A stretch of 64,000 nucleotides of DNA. Origin: JBDGPU01 sp042219525. Lineage in GTDB: Archaea > Halobacteriota > Halobacteria > Halobacteriales > Haloferacaceae. Under the pieces are notes generated by a model. The model was not told the origin of the DNA. It searched no databases and saw only the letters and a list, made by a program, of their open reading frames with translations. This document shows positions 24,338 to 30,966 of this stretch, one piece after another (the first letter of the stretch is position 1; each line of letters begins with the position of its first letter). The translations under genes and the position numbers were made by a program. The DNA lies in the NCBI GenBank assembly GCA_042219525.1, contig JBDGPU010000009.1, positions 1 to 64,000 of the forward strand, written 5' to 3'.

Positions 24338-25786
24338 ATGGAACGACCGCGGCTCACCTCGCTGCTCACCTGGACGGTCGTCGGGACGTACTTCCTCGTC
24401 GCGCTCGGCGCCAGCGCGGCCACCGACCCGCCGATGCTCGCCCCGGGGATCCACCACGCAGTCGCCGTGCTGGTCGGCCTCCTGCTCCTCGCGACCGTCT
24501 TCGTCGCCTGGACCGGGCAGGCGCCGGCTCGCGTCCGCTGGGGGCTCACCGTGGTCGGGCTGGCCTACCCGGTGCAGGCGACGCTCGGGCTCGCGGCCGT
24601 CGCTGGACTTCGCCCGCTCGACGACGCCCTTCATCTCGTGGGCGGGGTCGCCGTCTTCGCCGCACTCCTCGTCGCGCTCGTCGCACAGCTCGAACACGCG
24701 ACGACCCCCCGTGACGGGCCAGTCGCGGTCGACAATTCCGACGAAGGCGGAAGCGCCGCTGGCGATGGAGATATTATCGCCAACGCTGCCAACGCCGCCG
24801 CCGATGCCGCCAACGCCGCCAACGCCGCCGCCGATGCTGCCAACGCCGGCGACACCGCCGGCGACGTCGCCACACGCGACGGAACCGCTGCGCACAACGG
24901 CGGGGTATTCCCGCGGCTCCGCAGTCGCTGTCGTGCGTACCTCGAGCTCACGAAGCCACGGCTGCTGTGGCTGCTGTGTCTCCTCGCGCTGGCCGGAATG
25001 GGGCTCGCAGCCGCCGCGGGCGACAGCCTCGACGGGGTCACAGTGACCGCGACGCTCGCGGGGGGCGTCCTCGCGGTCGGCGCCGCCGGGACGTTCAACC
25101 ACGTCTACGAGCGCGACCGCGACCGCCGGATGTCGCGGACGGCCGACCGCCCGGTCGCAACGGCGACGGTCAGCCCCGGACGGGCCGCGGCGTTCGGCTG
25201 CCTGCTCGGGGTCGCGTCGCTGGGGCTGTTCCTCGCGCTCGTCAACCCACTCGCTGCGGCCCTCACCGCGGCGGCGATCGGTTACTACAGCGTCGTCTAC
25301 ACGGTACTCCTGAAGCCGACGACGCAGTGGAACACCGTCATCGGGGGCGGGGCAGGCGCGCTGCCGGCGGTGATCGGCTACGTCGCGGTCGGCGGCGAGG
25401 TGGCCGTGCCGGCGCTGCTGCTCGCCGCGGTCGTGTTCTGCTGGACGCCCGCACACTTTTACAACCTCGCCATCGTCTACCGTGAGGACTACGCGGCGGC
25501 CTCCTATCCGATGCTCCCGGTCGTGCGGGGCGTCCGGTCGACGCGCCGGCGCATCGTCGGCTGGCTCGGCGCGACCCTGCTGACGGCGAGCTGGCTCGGT
25601 GCTGTCACCGACCTCGGCCTGCTGTACGCGGTCACGTCGACGGTCTTCGGCGGCGTGTTCGTCGGAGCCGTCGTCCGGCAGTACCGCGTCGGCAGCGACC
25701 GCGCGACAGTGCGGAGCTTCCACGCCTCGAACGCCTACCTCGGCTGCCTGCTGACCGCGGTTGTCCTGGAGACGATCGCTTTTTGA
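24338..25786 (+). CDS. ctaB: Protoheme IX farnesyltransferase (heme O synthase) with extra N-terminal CtaA-like membrane domain
   Basis: 482 residues. The C-terminal UbiA-type domain (about 195-482) converts heme B to heme O in the membrane; the prenyl-diphosphate/Mg2+ site reads NHVYERDRDRRMSRTADRPV (about 255-274), a second Asp motif is YREDYAAASYPMLPV (about 383), and there are 8-9 TM helices. The N-terminal 125 residues add four TM helices with His residues near helix ends, resembling half of a CtaA/COX15 heme A synthase. A 50-residue linker of Ala/Asn/Asp repeats joins them (coding repeat at 24780-24860). Fusions of this type are known in haloarchaea. A NarO-type site at -38 implies induction with the denitrification genes. 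Confidence 0.88.
   Translation: MERPRLTSLLTWTVVGTYFLVALGASAATDPPMLAPGIHHAVAVLVGLLLLATVFVAWTGQAPARVRWGLTVVGLAYPVQATLGLAAVAGLRPLDDALHLVGGVAVFAALLVALVAQLEHATTPRDGPVAVDNSDEGGSAAGDGDIIANAANAAADAANAANAAADAANAGDTAGDVATRDGTAAHNGGVFPRLRSRCRAYLELTKPRLLWLLCLLALAGMGLAAAAGDSLDGVTVTATLAGGVLAVGAAGTFNHVYERDRDRRMSRTADRPVATATVSPGRAAAFGCLLGVASLGLFLALVNPLAAALTAAAIGYYSVVYTVLLKPTTQWNTVIGGGAGALPAVIGYVAVGGEVAVPALLLAAVVFCWTPAHFYNLAIVYREDYAAASYPMLPVVRGVRSTRRRIVGWLGATLLTASWLGAVTDLGLLYAVTSTVFGGVFVGAVVRQYRVGSDRATVRSFHASNAYLGCLLTAVVLETIAF
24780..24860 (+). repeat. Coding repeat in the ctaB linker
   Basis: Imperfect GCCAACGCCGCC/GCCGATGCC units encode the NAANAAADAAN linker between the two membrane domains. Confidence 0.7.
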
Positions 25787-26218
25787 AAGGAGTCGTTGGA
25801 AATGCGGTTTCAGTACTCGGAAAGCGGCTGAAGCAGCTGTCACGCAAACGTCAGCATATCTTTCAACTACCAGGAGTGGTAGCGGAAGCTATCCGCTATC
25901 TTTCCCAACTCAATTCGATCGCACGACGGTTTTATGATTCATTTTTAATATACTGCTGGTGAATAATTCACATACTGAAAGTCGATTCCGGATACGAGCA
26001 ACACAATCAGGCCAAAAATCGGGGGGCGCAAATCACAGAGAAAGACGAAAGCGGAAGCCGTCTGTTATTCCTGTTACTCCGTTTGGTAATCGCTGTGTTC
26101 GTGGTGCTGTTCTTCTTCTGATTGTGCTGACCGATTCGGACAACCATTTTCAGTCCGATCTGCCTGTACTACCTGTGAGAACGAACCTGCGTATTACCCC
26201 ATCCACTGAATCATCCCG
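25787..26218. other. AT-rich intergenic region; no supported gene
   Basis: About 430 bp of low GC. A plus-strand frame ending with TGA near 26120 encodes a hydrophobic tail (LLFLLLRLVIAVFVVLFFF) but has no ATG or GTG start, so it is not called. A TATA-like TTTTTAATATA lies at about 25942-25952. Confidence 0.45.
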
Positions 26219-26449
26219 CTAATGCCCTCCACTATCCTCGGCAGATAGCCATGACCGATAATATCCACCATAATATGTGCCCAGACCGAGAACAACAACG
26301 GTAAAGATAATCGCCATAAATAGGTCGAGCTGGTGGAGCCATTGTGGTCCTTCCGTAACGATGGCAACCCCGTCGTAGAAATCCACCAAAACACCAGCAC
26401 TCCCATAAATGCCGACGAGAAGAAGTGCACGAAGGGTCCTGGCATTCAC
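26219..26449 (-). CDS. Small two-helix membrane protein
   Basis: 76 residues from a GTG at 26449. Two TM helices (about 7-25 and 42-62) flank a loop with VDFYDGVAIVTEGPQWLHQLD and a short charged tail. A second frame on the same strand (26194-26445, ATG start, 83 codons) is also hydrophobic and ends HIMVDIIGHGY. The GTG frame is preferred because it resembles small haloarchaeal membrane proteins with an LVD-x-x-D/H motif, but the choice is uncertain. AT-richer than its neighbours. Confidence 0.45.
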   Translation of the reverse strand: MNARTLRALLLVGIYGSAGVLVDFYDGVAIVTEGPQWLHQLDLFMAIIFTVVVLGLGTYYGGYYRSWLSAEDSGGH

Positions 26450-26623
26450 GGCTGAACCCACTCCTGAAACAGCAAAATAGTTAGCGGCCAATTTGGTTAC
26501 AATGTGAACACTTTTGAGGTGATTTATTTGGACACAGTATTGACCGGTCCAGAATGGTCGATTTTGCCGGTGAATGCTGAGCAATGAAACTGCCTTTCCA
26601 GCTACTGAAAAGCGCGTCGGGCG

Positions 26624-26869
26624 CTACGATTCGTCCTCGATGTGGACGTGCCACTCGTCGGGCGCGACCTGCTCGGAGCGGTAGCTGAACCCGCGTGCCT
26701 CGAGCACCTCGTACAGCGGCTCCGGCTCGAAACTGTTTATCAGGGTCAGCGAACCGCCGTTCGGGAGGTCGTCGAGCGCGTCGTCGATGACCGTGAACGG
26801 CGGTCCCTCGACGTCGCGGACGTCCAGCCGATTCTCCGTGGTCTCGGTCGTGTCGTCGCTCGTCGACAT
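26624..26869 (-). CDS. DUF2249 domain protein (first of three)
   Basis: 81 residues: NRLDVRDVEGPPFTVIDDAL is the DUF2249 opening, followed by LPNGGSLTLINSFEPEPLYE and the closing WHVHIEDES strand. DUF2249 is a small TusA/IscU-like two-layer fold common in denitrification and NO-detoxification clusters; its biochemical role is not settled. A NarO-type site lies 39 nt upstream of the ATG, so this gene has its own promoter although it follows the gene at 26918 on the same strand. No cysteine is present, so a TusA-like sulfur relay is unlikely. Confidence 0.85.
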   Translation of the reverse strand: MSTSDDTTETTENRLDVRDVEGPPFTVIDDALDDLPNGGSLTLINSFEPEPLYEVLEARGFSYRSEQVAPDEWHVHIEDES

Positions 26870-26908
26870 CGTCGGAACGGAAGGGGCGAACCCGCAAACG
26901 CGTTCGTC

Positions 26909-26920
26909 CGAACGTGTTCA
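26909..26920. promoter_or_regulatory. NarO-type site upstream of the first DUF2249 gene
   Basis: CGAACGTGTTCA, one mismatch to the full semi-palindrome, 39 nt before the ATG at 26869. It overlaps the TGA of the upstream gene (26918-26920), so the site was kept inside a very short intergenic space. Confidence 0.6.
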
Positions 26921-27604
26921 CCAGGGTGCTGAGAGGCCGCCGCTTTCCGTCCCGGCGTCGTCGTCGGTGTCGGCCTCGTCGTCGGTTTCGGCCTCGTCGT
27001 CGTCGGTGTCGGCCTCGTCGTCGGTTTCGGCCTCGTCGTCGAGGCCGTCGGCGTCGAACCCGTCGGCGTCGAGGTTACCGGGGTCGAACCCGCTCGCGCC
27101 AACGGCGTCCGACGCGCCCGCCTCGTCGACGACCTCGCCCGTCTCCTCGTAGTGGGCCTCGAGCTCGCGGAGCCGGTCGTTCGTCGCCTCGCTGCGCTGG
27201 TGCATGGGGTCGACGCGGACGGAGACGAGCCGGAACGCCGAGTCGGTCGCGTTCCAGGCCCGGAAGACCCCGCGGGTGAGCGTGGTGCTTTGCGGGCAGA
27301 ACGCCGTCGTCGGCGTGAACTCGACGCGGAGCACGTCGGGCCGCTCGGGATCGACGCCGTACCGGAAGCCCGCCTCCGGGTGCCGGGTGTCGCGGTTCAG
27401 CTTTGCCAGGTTGTAGCCGAAGGTGGCGTCGTAGACGCCGAAGCGCTCGAAGCGGTCGCGGGATTCCTCGTGCACTGCGACGTGGGCGTCGCCGTCGAGG
27501 ACGGCGTGGCCGTCGAGGAACAGCCCCGGCGCGGGAACAGTCCCGGGGACGAACGTTCCGGGGTCGTCGAACTCGACGGTTCCACCGTCGCCGCCGAAGA
27601 TCAT
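26918..27604 (-). CDS. Uncharacterised denitrification-cluster protein with acidic repeat tail
   Basis: 228 residues. Its ATG (27604) overlaps the TGA of the upstream DUF2249 gene by ATGA, so translation is coupled. Residues 1-150 form a beta-rich domain with FVPGTVPAPGLFLDG, a TTAFCPQSTTLTRGVFRAW block holding the only Cys, and LVSVRVDPMHQR. After a helix (RLRELEAHYEE) the tail (about 180-225) repeats DEAETDDEADTDD and is almost only Asp/Glu/Ala/Thr, probably disordered. I do not recognise a named family. Position between two DUF2249 genes with NarO-type sites links it to NO metabolism. The C-P-Q block may bind a metal or cluster, which is a guess. Confidence 0.7.
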   Translation of the reverse strand: MIFGGDGGTVEFDDPGTFVPGTVPAPGLFLDGHAVLDGDAHVAVHEESRDRFERFGVYDATFGYNLAKLNRDTRHPEAGFRYGVDPERPDVLRVEFTPTTAFCPQSTTLTRGVFRAWNATDSAFRLVSVRVDPMHQRSEATNDRLRELEAHYEETGEVVDEAGASDAVGASGFDPGNLDADGFDADGLDDEAETDDEADTDDDEAETDDEADTDDDAGTESGGLSAPW

Positions 27605-27864
27605 GCTTCCGCCCGCCAGATGGCGGTGACGAACTCGTCGTCGACCTCGACCGTCTCGAACGTGTAGCCCCGGTCCTCGAGCTTCGGGAAGAGGTGCTGG
27701 GGAACGCGGTCGTTGCGCTGCACCAGCACCGTCTCCTCGTCGAGCTCGGGGAGCAGCTCCAGCGTCTCCGTCAGCGGATTCGGTGGTCCCAGCTCCCGGA
27801 CGTCGAGCGTCTCGGTCGGCCCGTCGGTCGGTGCCTCGACGAAGCGGTCGGTGTATCGTTGCAT
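27601..27864 (-). CDS. DUF2249 domain protein (second of three)
   Basis: 87 residues from the ATG at 27864 (a GTG one codon earlier is possible). DUF2249 signatures: ETLDVRELGPPNPLTETLEL at about 20-39 and VLVQRNDRVPQHLFPKLEDR, with a final FVTAIWRAEA strand. First gene of a two-gene unit with the gene at 26918-27604. A perfect NarO-type site lies 39 nt upstream. No Cys residues. Confidence 0.85.
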   Translation of the reverse strand: MQRYTDRFVEAPTDGPTETLDVRELGPPNPLTETLELLPELDEETVLVQRNDRVPQHLFPKLEDRGYTFETVEVDDEFVTAIWRAEA

Positions 27865-27903
27865 CACCGGACCCTTCGAGCGCCAGCCGGGGGTTGGTTA
27901 CCC

Positions 27904-27915
27904 CGAACGTGTTCG
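27904..27915. promoter_or_regulatory. NarO-type site upstream of the second DUF2249 gene
   Basis: CGAACGTGTTCG, perfect half-sites, 39 nt before the ATG at 27864. Confidence 0.7.
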
Positions 27916-27980
27916 TGGAGGTGGGAGCGAAGTGGGCGGAAAAGCGAGGCGGAAAAGCGGGGCGGGGGGACGGGCCGGCG

Positions 27981-28352
27981 CTACTCGTCGGCTCGCGGGG
28001 CAAGCAGCACGAGCGCCGTCGCGTCCACGGGCGCCGACGGGCTCACGCGGCGCTCGCCGGGGAAGCGGACCAGTTCGCCGGCGGCGACGTCGACCCTCTC
28101 GTCGTCGAGGCCCAGCTCGATGCGGCCGTCGAGCACGTGGAAGACGATGTCCCGACCCGGATGCGTGTGCTCTGGAACCGCCTCGCCGGCGTCCAGCGAG
28201 AGTCGGACCGTTCGCGGCTCGTGGTCCGGGAACGCCGTCGCTTGCGGCTTCGTCGTCAGGTCCGCGAGCGCGACGTGCTCGGTTGCCGTCCCGGTCGCCG
28301 TTTCCCCATCCTCTGTGACGCCCGCCGTCTCTCGATCTTCCGCGTTAGCCAT
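27981..28352 (-). CDS. Cupin-domain protein
   Basis: 123 residues. A single cupin_2 barrel (about 35-118): motif 1 is VPEHTHPGRDIVFHVLDGRIEL with His-x-His and a later His, motif 2 is ELVRFPGERRVSPSAP, where the usual metal-binding His is absent. The N-terminal 30 residues are acidic and Thr-rich. It is second in an operon behind the third DUF2249 gene (two bases between them), so it is expressed from the bidirectional NarO-type promoter. Possibly a sensor or enzyme of NO/oxygen stress; the substrate is unknown. Confidence 0.8.
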   Translation of the reverse strand: MANAEDRETAGVTEDGETATGTATEHVALADLTTKPQATAFPDHEPRTVRLSLDAGEAVPEHTHPGRDIVFHVLDGRIELGLDDERVDVAAGELVRFPGERRVSPSAPVDATALVLLAPRADE

Positions 28353-28354
28353 CG

Positions 28355-28588
28355 CTACGCCTCCGTCTTCGGGAATTCGGCGACGAATCGGTCCGGCGAC
28401 TCCTGCTCGACGCTGTACGCCGCCTCGTCGAACTCGGGGACCTCCGCCGCCATCTCGTAGAAGAGCGGCTTCGGCTCGTGGTCGTTGACGATGACCAGGC
28501 TCTCACCCGGCTCCAGCGAGTCGAACTCGTCGTGGATCCTGTCATGGCGGTTCACCGGTGGAATGTCGCGAACGTCGAGGGTAGACAT
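28355..28588 (-). CDS. DUF2249 domain protein (third of three)
   Basis: 77 residues: STLDVRDIPPVNRHDRIHDE opens the domain, then LEPGESLVIVNDHEPKPLFY, then a YSVEQESPDRFVAEF closing strand. This is the most canonical DUF2249 of the three, with the HEPKPL block. ATG at 28588, 40 nt from a perfect NarO-type site that also serves the divergent gene at 28679. Co-transcribed with the cupin gene. Confidence 0.88.
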   Translation of the reverse strand: MSTLDVRDIPPVNRHDRIHDEFDSLEPGESLVIVNDHEPKPLFYEMAAEVPEFDEAAYSVEQESPDRFVAEFPKTEA

Positions 28589-28628
28589 GCATCCGACAGT
28601 CGCCGCGTCGGGAGCATCCACGTTTGGC

Positions 28629-28640
28629 CGAACATGTTCG
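28629..28640. promoter_or_regulatory. Bidirectional NarO-type site
   Basis: CGAACATGTTCG, a perfect 12-bp palindrome. It lies 40 nt from the minus-strand ATG at 28588 and 38 nt from the plus-strand ATG at 28679, so one dyad can serve both promoters. The -27 positions on both sides are GC-rich, as expected of activator-dependent promoters. Confidence 0.75.
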
Positions 28641-28678
28641 ACGCCAGACGGAGGCGGGCGCGTCGCGTTGCTCCGAGC

Positions 28679-30148
28679 ATGAGCGCGGTTCCGGGAGACC
28701 TCTCGACGGAAGTACAGCCCCCGCTTTCGATCCCGATCCGGCACTTCCTCGTCGGCCTCGGGTTCCTCCTCGCGGGGAGCGTCGCCGCGCTGGCGCTGGC
28801 CCTGCCGGCCCTCGTCGGCGTCGCAGACGGGGCGGCCGGCTTCGCGCGCGTCGCCGCCGCGCACCTCCTGCTCGTCGGCTGGGTGGGCCTGACGATCCTC
28901 GGTGCCGTCACGCAGTTCGTCCCGGTCTGGTCCGGCGTTCCGCTCCACTCCGACCGACTCGGGAGCCTCCAGCTCGTGCTCGTCGGGCTCGGCGTCCCGG
29001 GCTTCGCGGCGTCGCTGTGGGTGGGGGCCCCGGCTGCCGGGGTTCCGTTCGCGCTCGCGATGGGCCTTGGCGTGCTCGTCTTCGGCTACAACGTCGGACG
29101 GACCTTGCTCGCGGCTCGACCGTGGGACGTGACGGAGACGCACTTCGCGCTCGCGCTCGGGTTCTTCGCCGCGGCAGTGACCGTCGCGCTCACGCTCGCG
29201 CTCGACTTTCGGTACGCCGTCTTTCCCGTCGGCCCGGTTGGACGGGTGAACGCGGTCGCAGCCCACGCAACCCTGGCGGTGTTCGGTGGCGTCGTCGTCA
29301 CGGTCGCCGGCGCGCTCTATCAGCTCGGGCCCATGTTCACCCAGAGCGACCCGGAACCGCTGGACTGCGGGCTCCAGCGGATCGAGACGGTCGCGCTTCC
29401 GACCGGCGTCGCCACCCTCGCAGTCGGGCGCTTGCTCGGCCACGGCGGCCTCGCCGCGGTGGGCGGCGTACTCGTCGCCACCGGCGTGCTGGCGGTCGGC
29501 TGGGTGCTCGCGCGGCGAGTTCGGGGCGCGAGCGTCCCGGCGTCGCCGATGACGCGTCGATACGCGGTCGTCGCCGGCGCGCTCCTCGCATGGGGCGTCA
29601 CCGCGGGGGCGACCTGGGCCGCCGCGGCACTGCATCCAGGGGCCGTCACGAGCACCATCGGAGGGGCTGCCGACGTCGGGGCCGGTGCCGTCGCTGGCGA
29701 CGCGACGGTGCGGTTCGGCGCGCCCAGCCTTGGCCCCTATCTCCTGCTCGCGGCGGTCGGCTTCGTCGTCATCGGGACGCTGTATCACGTCGTCCCCTTC
29801 CTCATCTGGGTCCATCGCTACAGCGACCGCGTCGGCCTCGAGGCGGTCCCGACCATCGAGGACCTCTACGACGACCGGCTCGCCGCCCTCGATCTCGCCG
29901 CGACCGGCGGCGGCCTGCTCACCGTCGGCCTCGCGGTCGTCGCTCCCCTCGTGACGCCGTCGGTCGCGAGCCGGGCCCTCCTCGGTGACGCGACTGCCGC
30001 CGACCTCGCGTTCGCCGTCGGCACGCTGGCGGTCGTCGCCGGCGTCGCCCTCTTCGTCGCCAACCTCGTGCGGACCGTCGTCGTTCACGCACCGTCGGCG
30101 ACGGGTCTGCCCGCCCGGGGGTCGAGCCGTCGCGGGCGGTCCGACTGA
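28679..30148 (+). CDS. NnrS-like / heme-copper-oxidase-subunit-I-like 12-TM protein
   Basis: 489 residues, twelve TM helices. Conserved His sites occur in AAAHLLLVGWVGLTILGAVTQ (about 60-80), VPLHSDRLG, AAHATLAVFGGVVV (about 193-206) and IGTLYHVVPFLIWVHRYSD (about 362-380), similar to the heme-binding helices of heme-copper oxidases and NnrS but without a full CuB/heme set. Such proteins accompany denitrification clusters and are thought to handle NO-related heme or metal stress. A perfect NarO-type site lies 38 nt upstream, shared with the DUF2249-cupin operon. The C-terminus is short and Arg-rich (cytoplasmic). Confidence 0.75.
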   Translation: MSAVPGDLSTEVQPPLSIPIRHFLVGLGFLLAGSVAALALALPALVGVADGAAGFARVAAAHLLLVGWVGLTILGAVTQFVPVWSGVPLHSDRLGSLQLVLVGLGVPGFAASLWVGAPAAGVPFALAMGLGVLVFGYNVGRTLLAARPWDVTETHFALALGFFAAAVTVALTLALDFRYAVFPVGPVGRVNAVAAHATLAVFGGVVVTVAGALYQLGPMFTQSDPEPLDCGLQRIETVALPTGVATLAVGRLLGHGGLAAVGGVLVATGVLAVGWVLARRVRGASVPASPMTRRYAVVAGALLAWGVTAGATWAAAALHPGAVTSTIGGAADVGAGAVAGDATVRFGAPSLGPYLLLAAVGFVVIGTLYHVVPFLIWVHRYSDRVGLEAVPTIEDLYDDRLAALDLAATGGGLLTVGLAVVAPLVTPSVASRALLGDATAADLAFAVGTLAVVAGVALFVANLVRTVVVHAPSATGLPARGSSRRGRSD

Positions 30149-30208
30149 GGGGGCGAGACGGCGCACTGAACCGATTCGGGGTCGTTCTCAGTGCGCGGGA
30201 GTCCGATC

Positions 30209-30220
30209 CGAACATGTACG
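30209..30220. promoter_or_regulatory. NarO-type site upstream of the CuA heme-copper operon
   Basis: CGAACATGTACG, one mismatch, 49 nt before the ATG at 30270. Confidence 0.55.
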
Positions 30221-30269
30221 CAGTAATCCACAGTGTGGCACTCCGACAATCCGGATCCGTGAGCCCACT

Positions 30270-30416
30270 ATGAGCAATGGATCCGCGGACGCCGCACCAC
30301 CGATGCAACGACTGTTCGACCGCATCTGGCTCCTCGCCGGCGCTGCCTTCCTGTTCTTCCTGGTAGCGTACGTCGGGTGGGGACTACTGGACATCCTCTC
30401 GATTCCGGTGAGGTGA
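30270..30416 (+). CDS. Single-TM small subunit of the CuA heme-copper enzyme
   Basis: 48 residues with one TM helix (about 20-40, LLAGAAFLFFLVAYVGWGLL). First gene of a four-gene operon; four bases separate it from subunit II. Tiny one-helix subunits are typical of ba3-type (B-family) heme-copper complexes, for example subunit IIa. Confidence 0.65.
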   Translation: MSNGSADAAPPMQRLFDRIWLLAGAAFLFFLVAYVGWGLLDILSIPVR

Positions 30417-30420
30417 TTCG

Positions 30421-30966
30421 ATGAGTGACCCACTGACGGAACCCGACGACGACTGGTGGAACGTGCCTGTCGACCGGCGGGAGACGCTCTGGCTCGGCAT
30501 CGCGGGGCTGTGGTCCGTCGGCATCTTCGGTTGGATGGCCGGCTACACCCAGTTCGGCGACACGAACCCGATCGGGAAGACGTACGCCGTCGATACGGAC
30601 GAGTACCAGCAGCGCGTGAGCGAGTACAAGAAGGCCGCCAAAGAGACCGACCGCGGGTTGATCCCCCCCGGCACTGACGTCTACGTCGGGGCGATGCGGT
30701 ACAACTGGGATGCCCTGCCGGTCGTCCTGGAGACGGACACGGAGTACGACTTCCATCTGGGCTCGTACGACGTCCAGCACGGTTTCTCGGTCCGCCCGGA
30801 GGAGAACCTGAACAAGCAGATCAACCTCCAGATCATCCCCGGACGGGAGTGGATCGTCCCGATGACGTTCGATGAGCCGGGGACCTACCACGTTATCTGC
30901 AACGAGTTCTGCGGTGAGGGGCATCGCACGATGCACGGGAAGTTCTACGTAGTGGAGGGAACATGA
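30421..30966 (+). CDS. CuA-containing subunit II of a B-family heme-copper enzyme
   Basis: 181 residues. One N-terminal TM helix (about 24-44) anchors a cupredoxin domain on the outer face. The binuclear CuA ligands are present: His in YDVQHGFSV (about 120), then CNEFCGEGHRTM (C-x3-C-x3-H-x2-M, about 160-171). It receives electrons from a periplasmic donor such as halocyanin. The 3' end overlaps the subunit I start (ATGA). A long helical insert (about 60-80, EYQQRVSEYKKAAKE) follows the TM helix, unusual for short B-type subunits II. Confidence 0.92.
   Translation: MSDPLTEPDDDWWNVPVDRRETLWLGIAGLWSVGIFGWMAGYTQFGDTNPIGKTYAVDTDEYQQRVSEYKKAAKETDRGLIPPGTDVYVGAMRYNWDALPVVLETDTEYDFHLGSYDVQHGFSVRPEENLNKQINLQIIPGREWIVPMTFDEPGTYHVICNEFCGEGHRTMHGKFYVVEGT

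Noticed and set aside
25960..26120. Short ORF with a strongly hydrophobic tail
   Set aside because: The frame has no ATG, GTG or TTG start after its upstream stop codon.
26194..26445. 83-codon hydrophobic ORF overlapping the small membrane protein
   Set aside because: Has an ATG and a plausible end, but the overlapping frame resembles known small haloarchaeal membrane proteins better. Only one of the two can be main.
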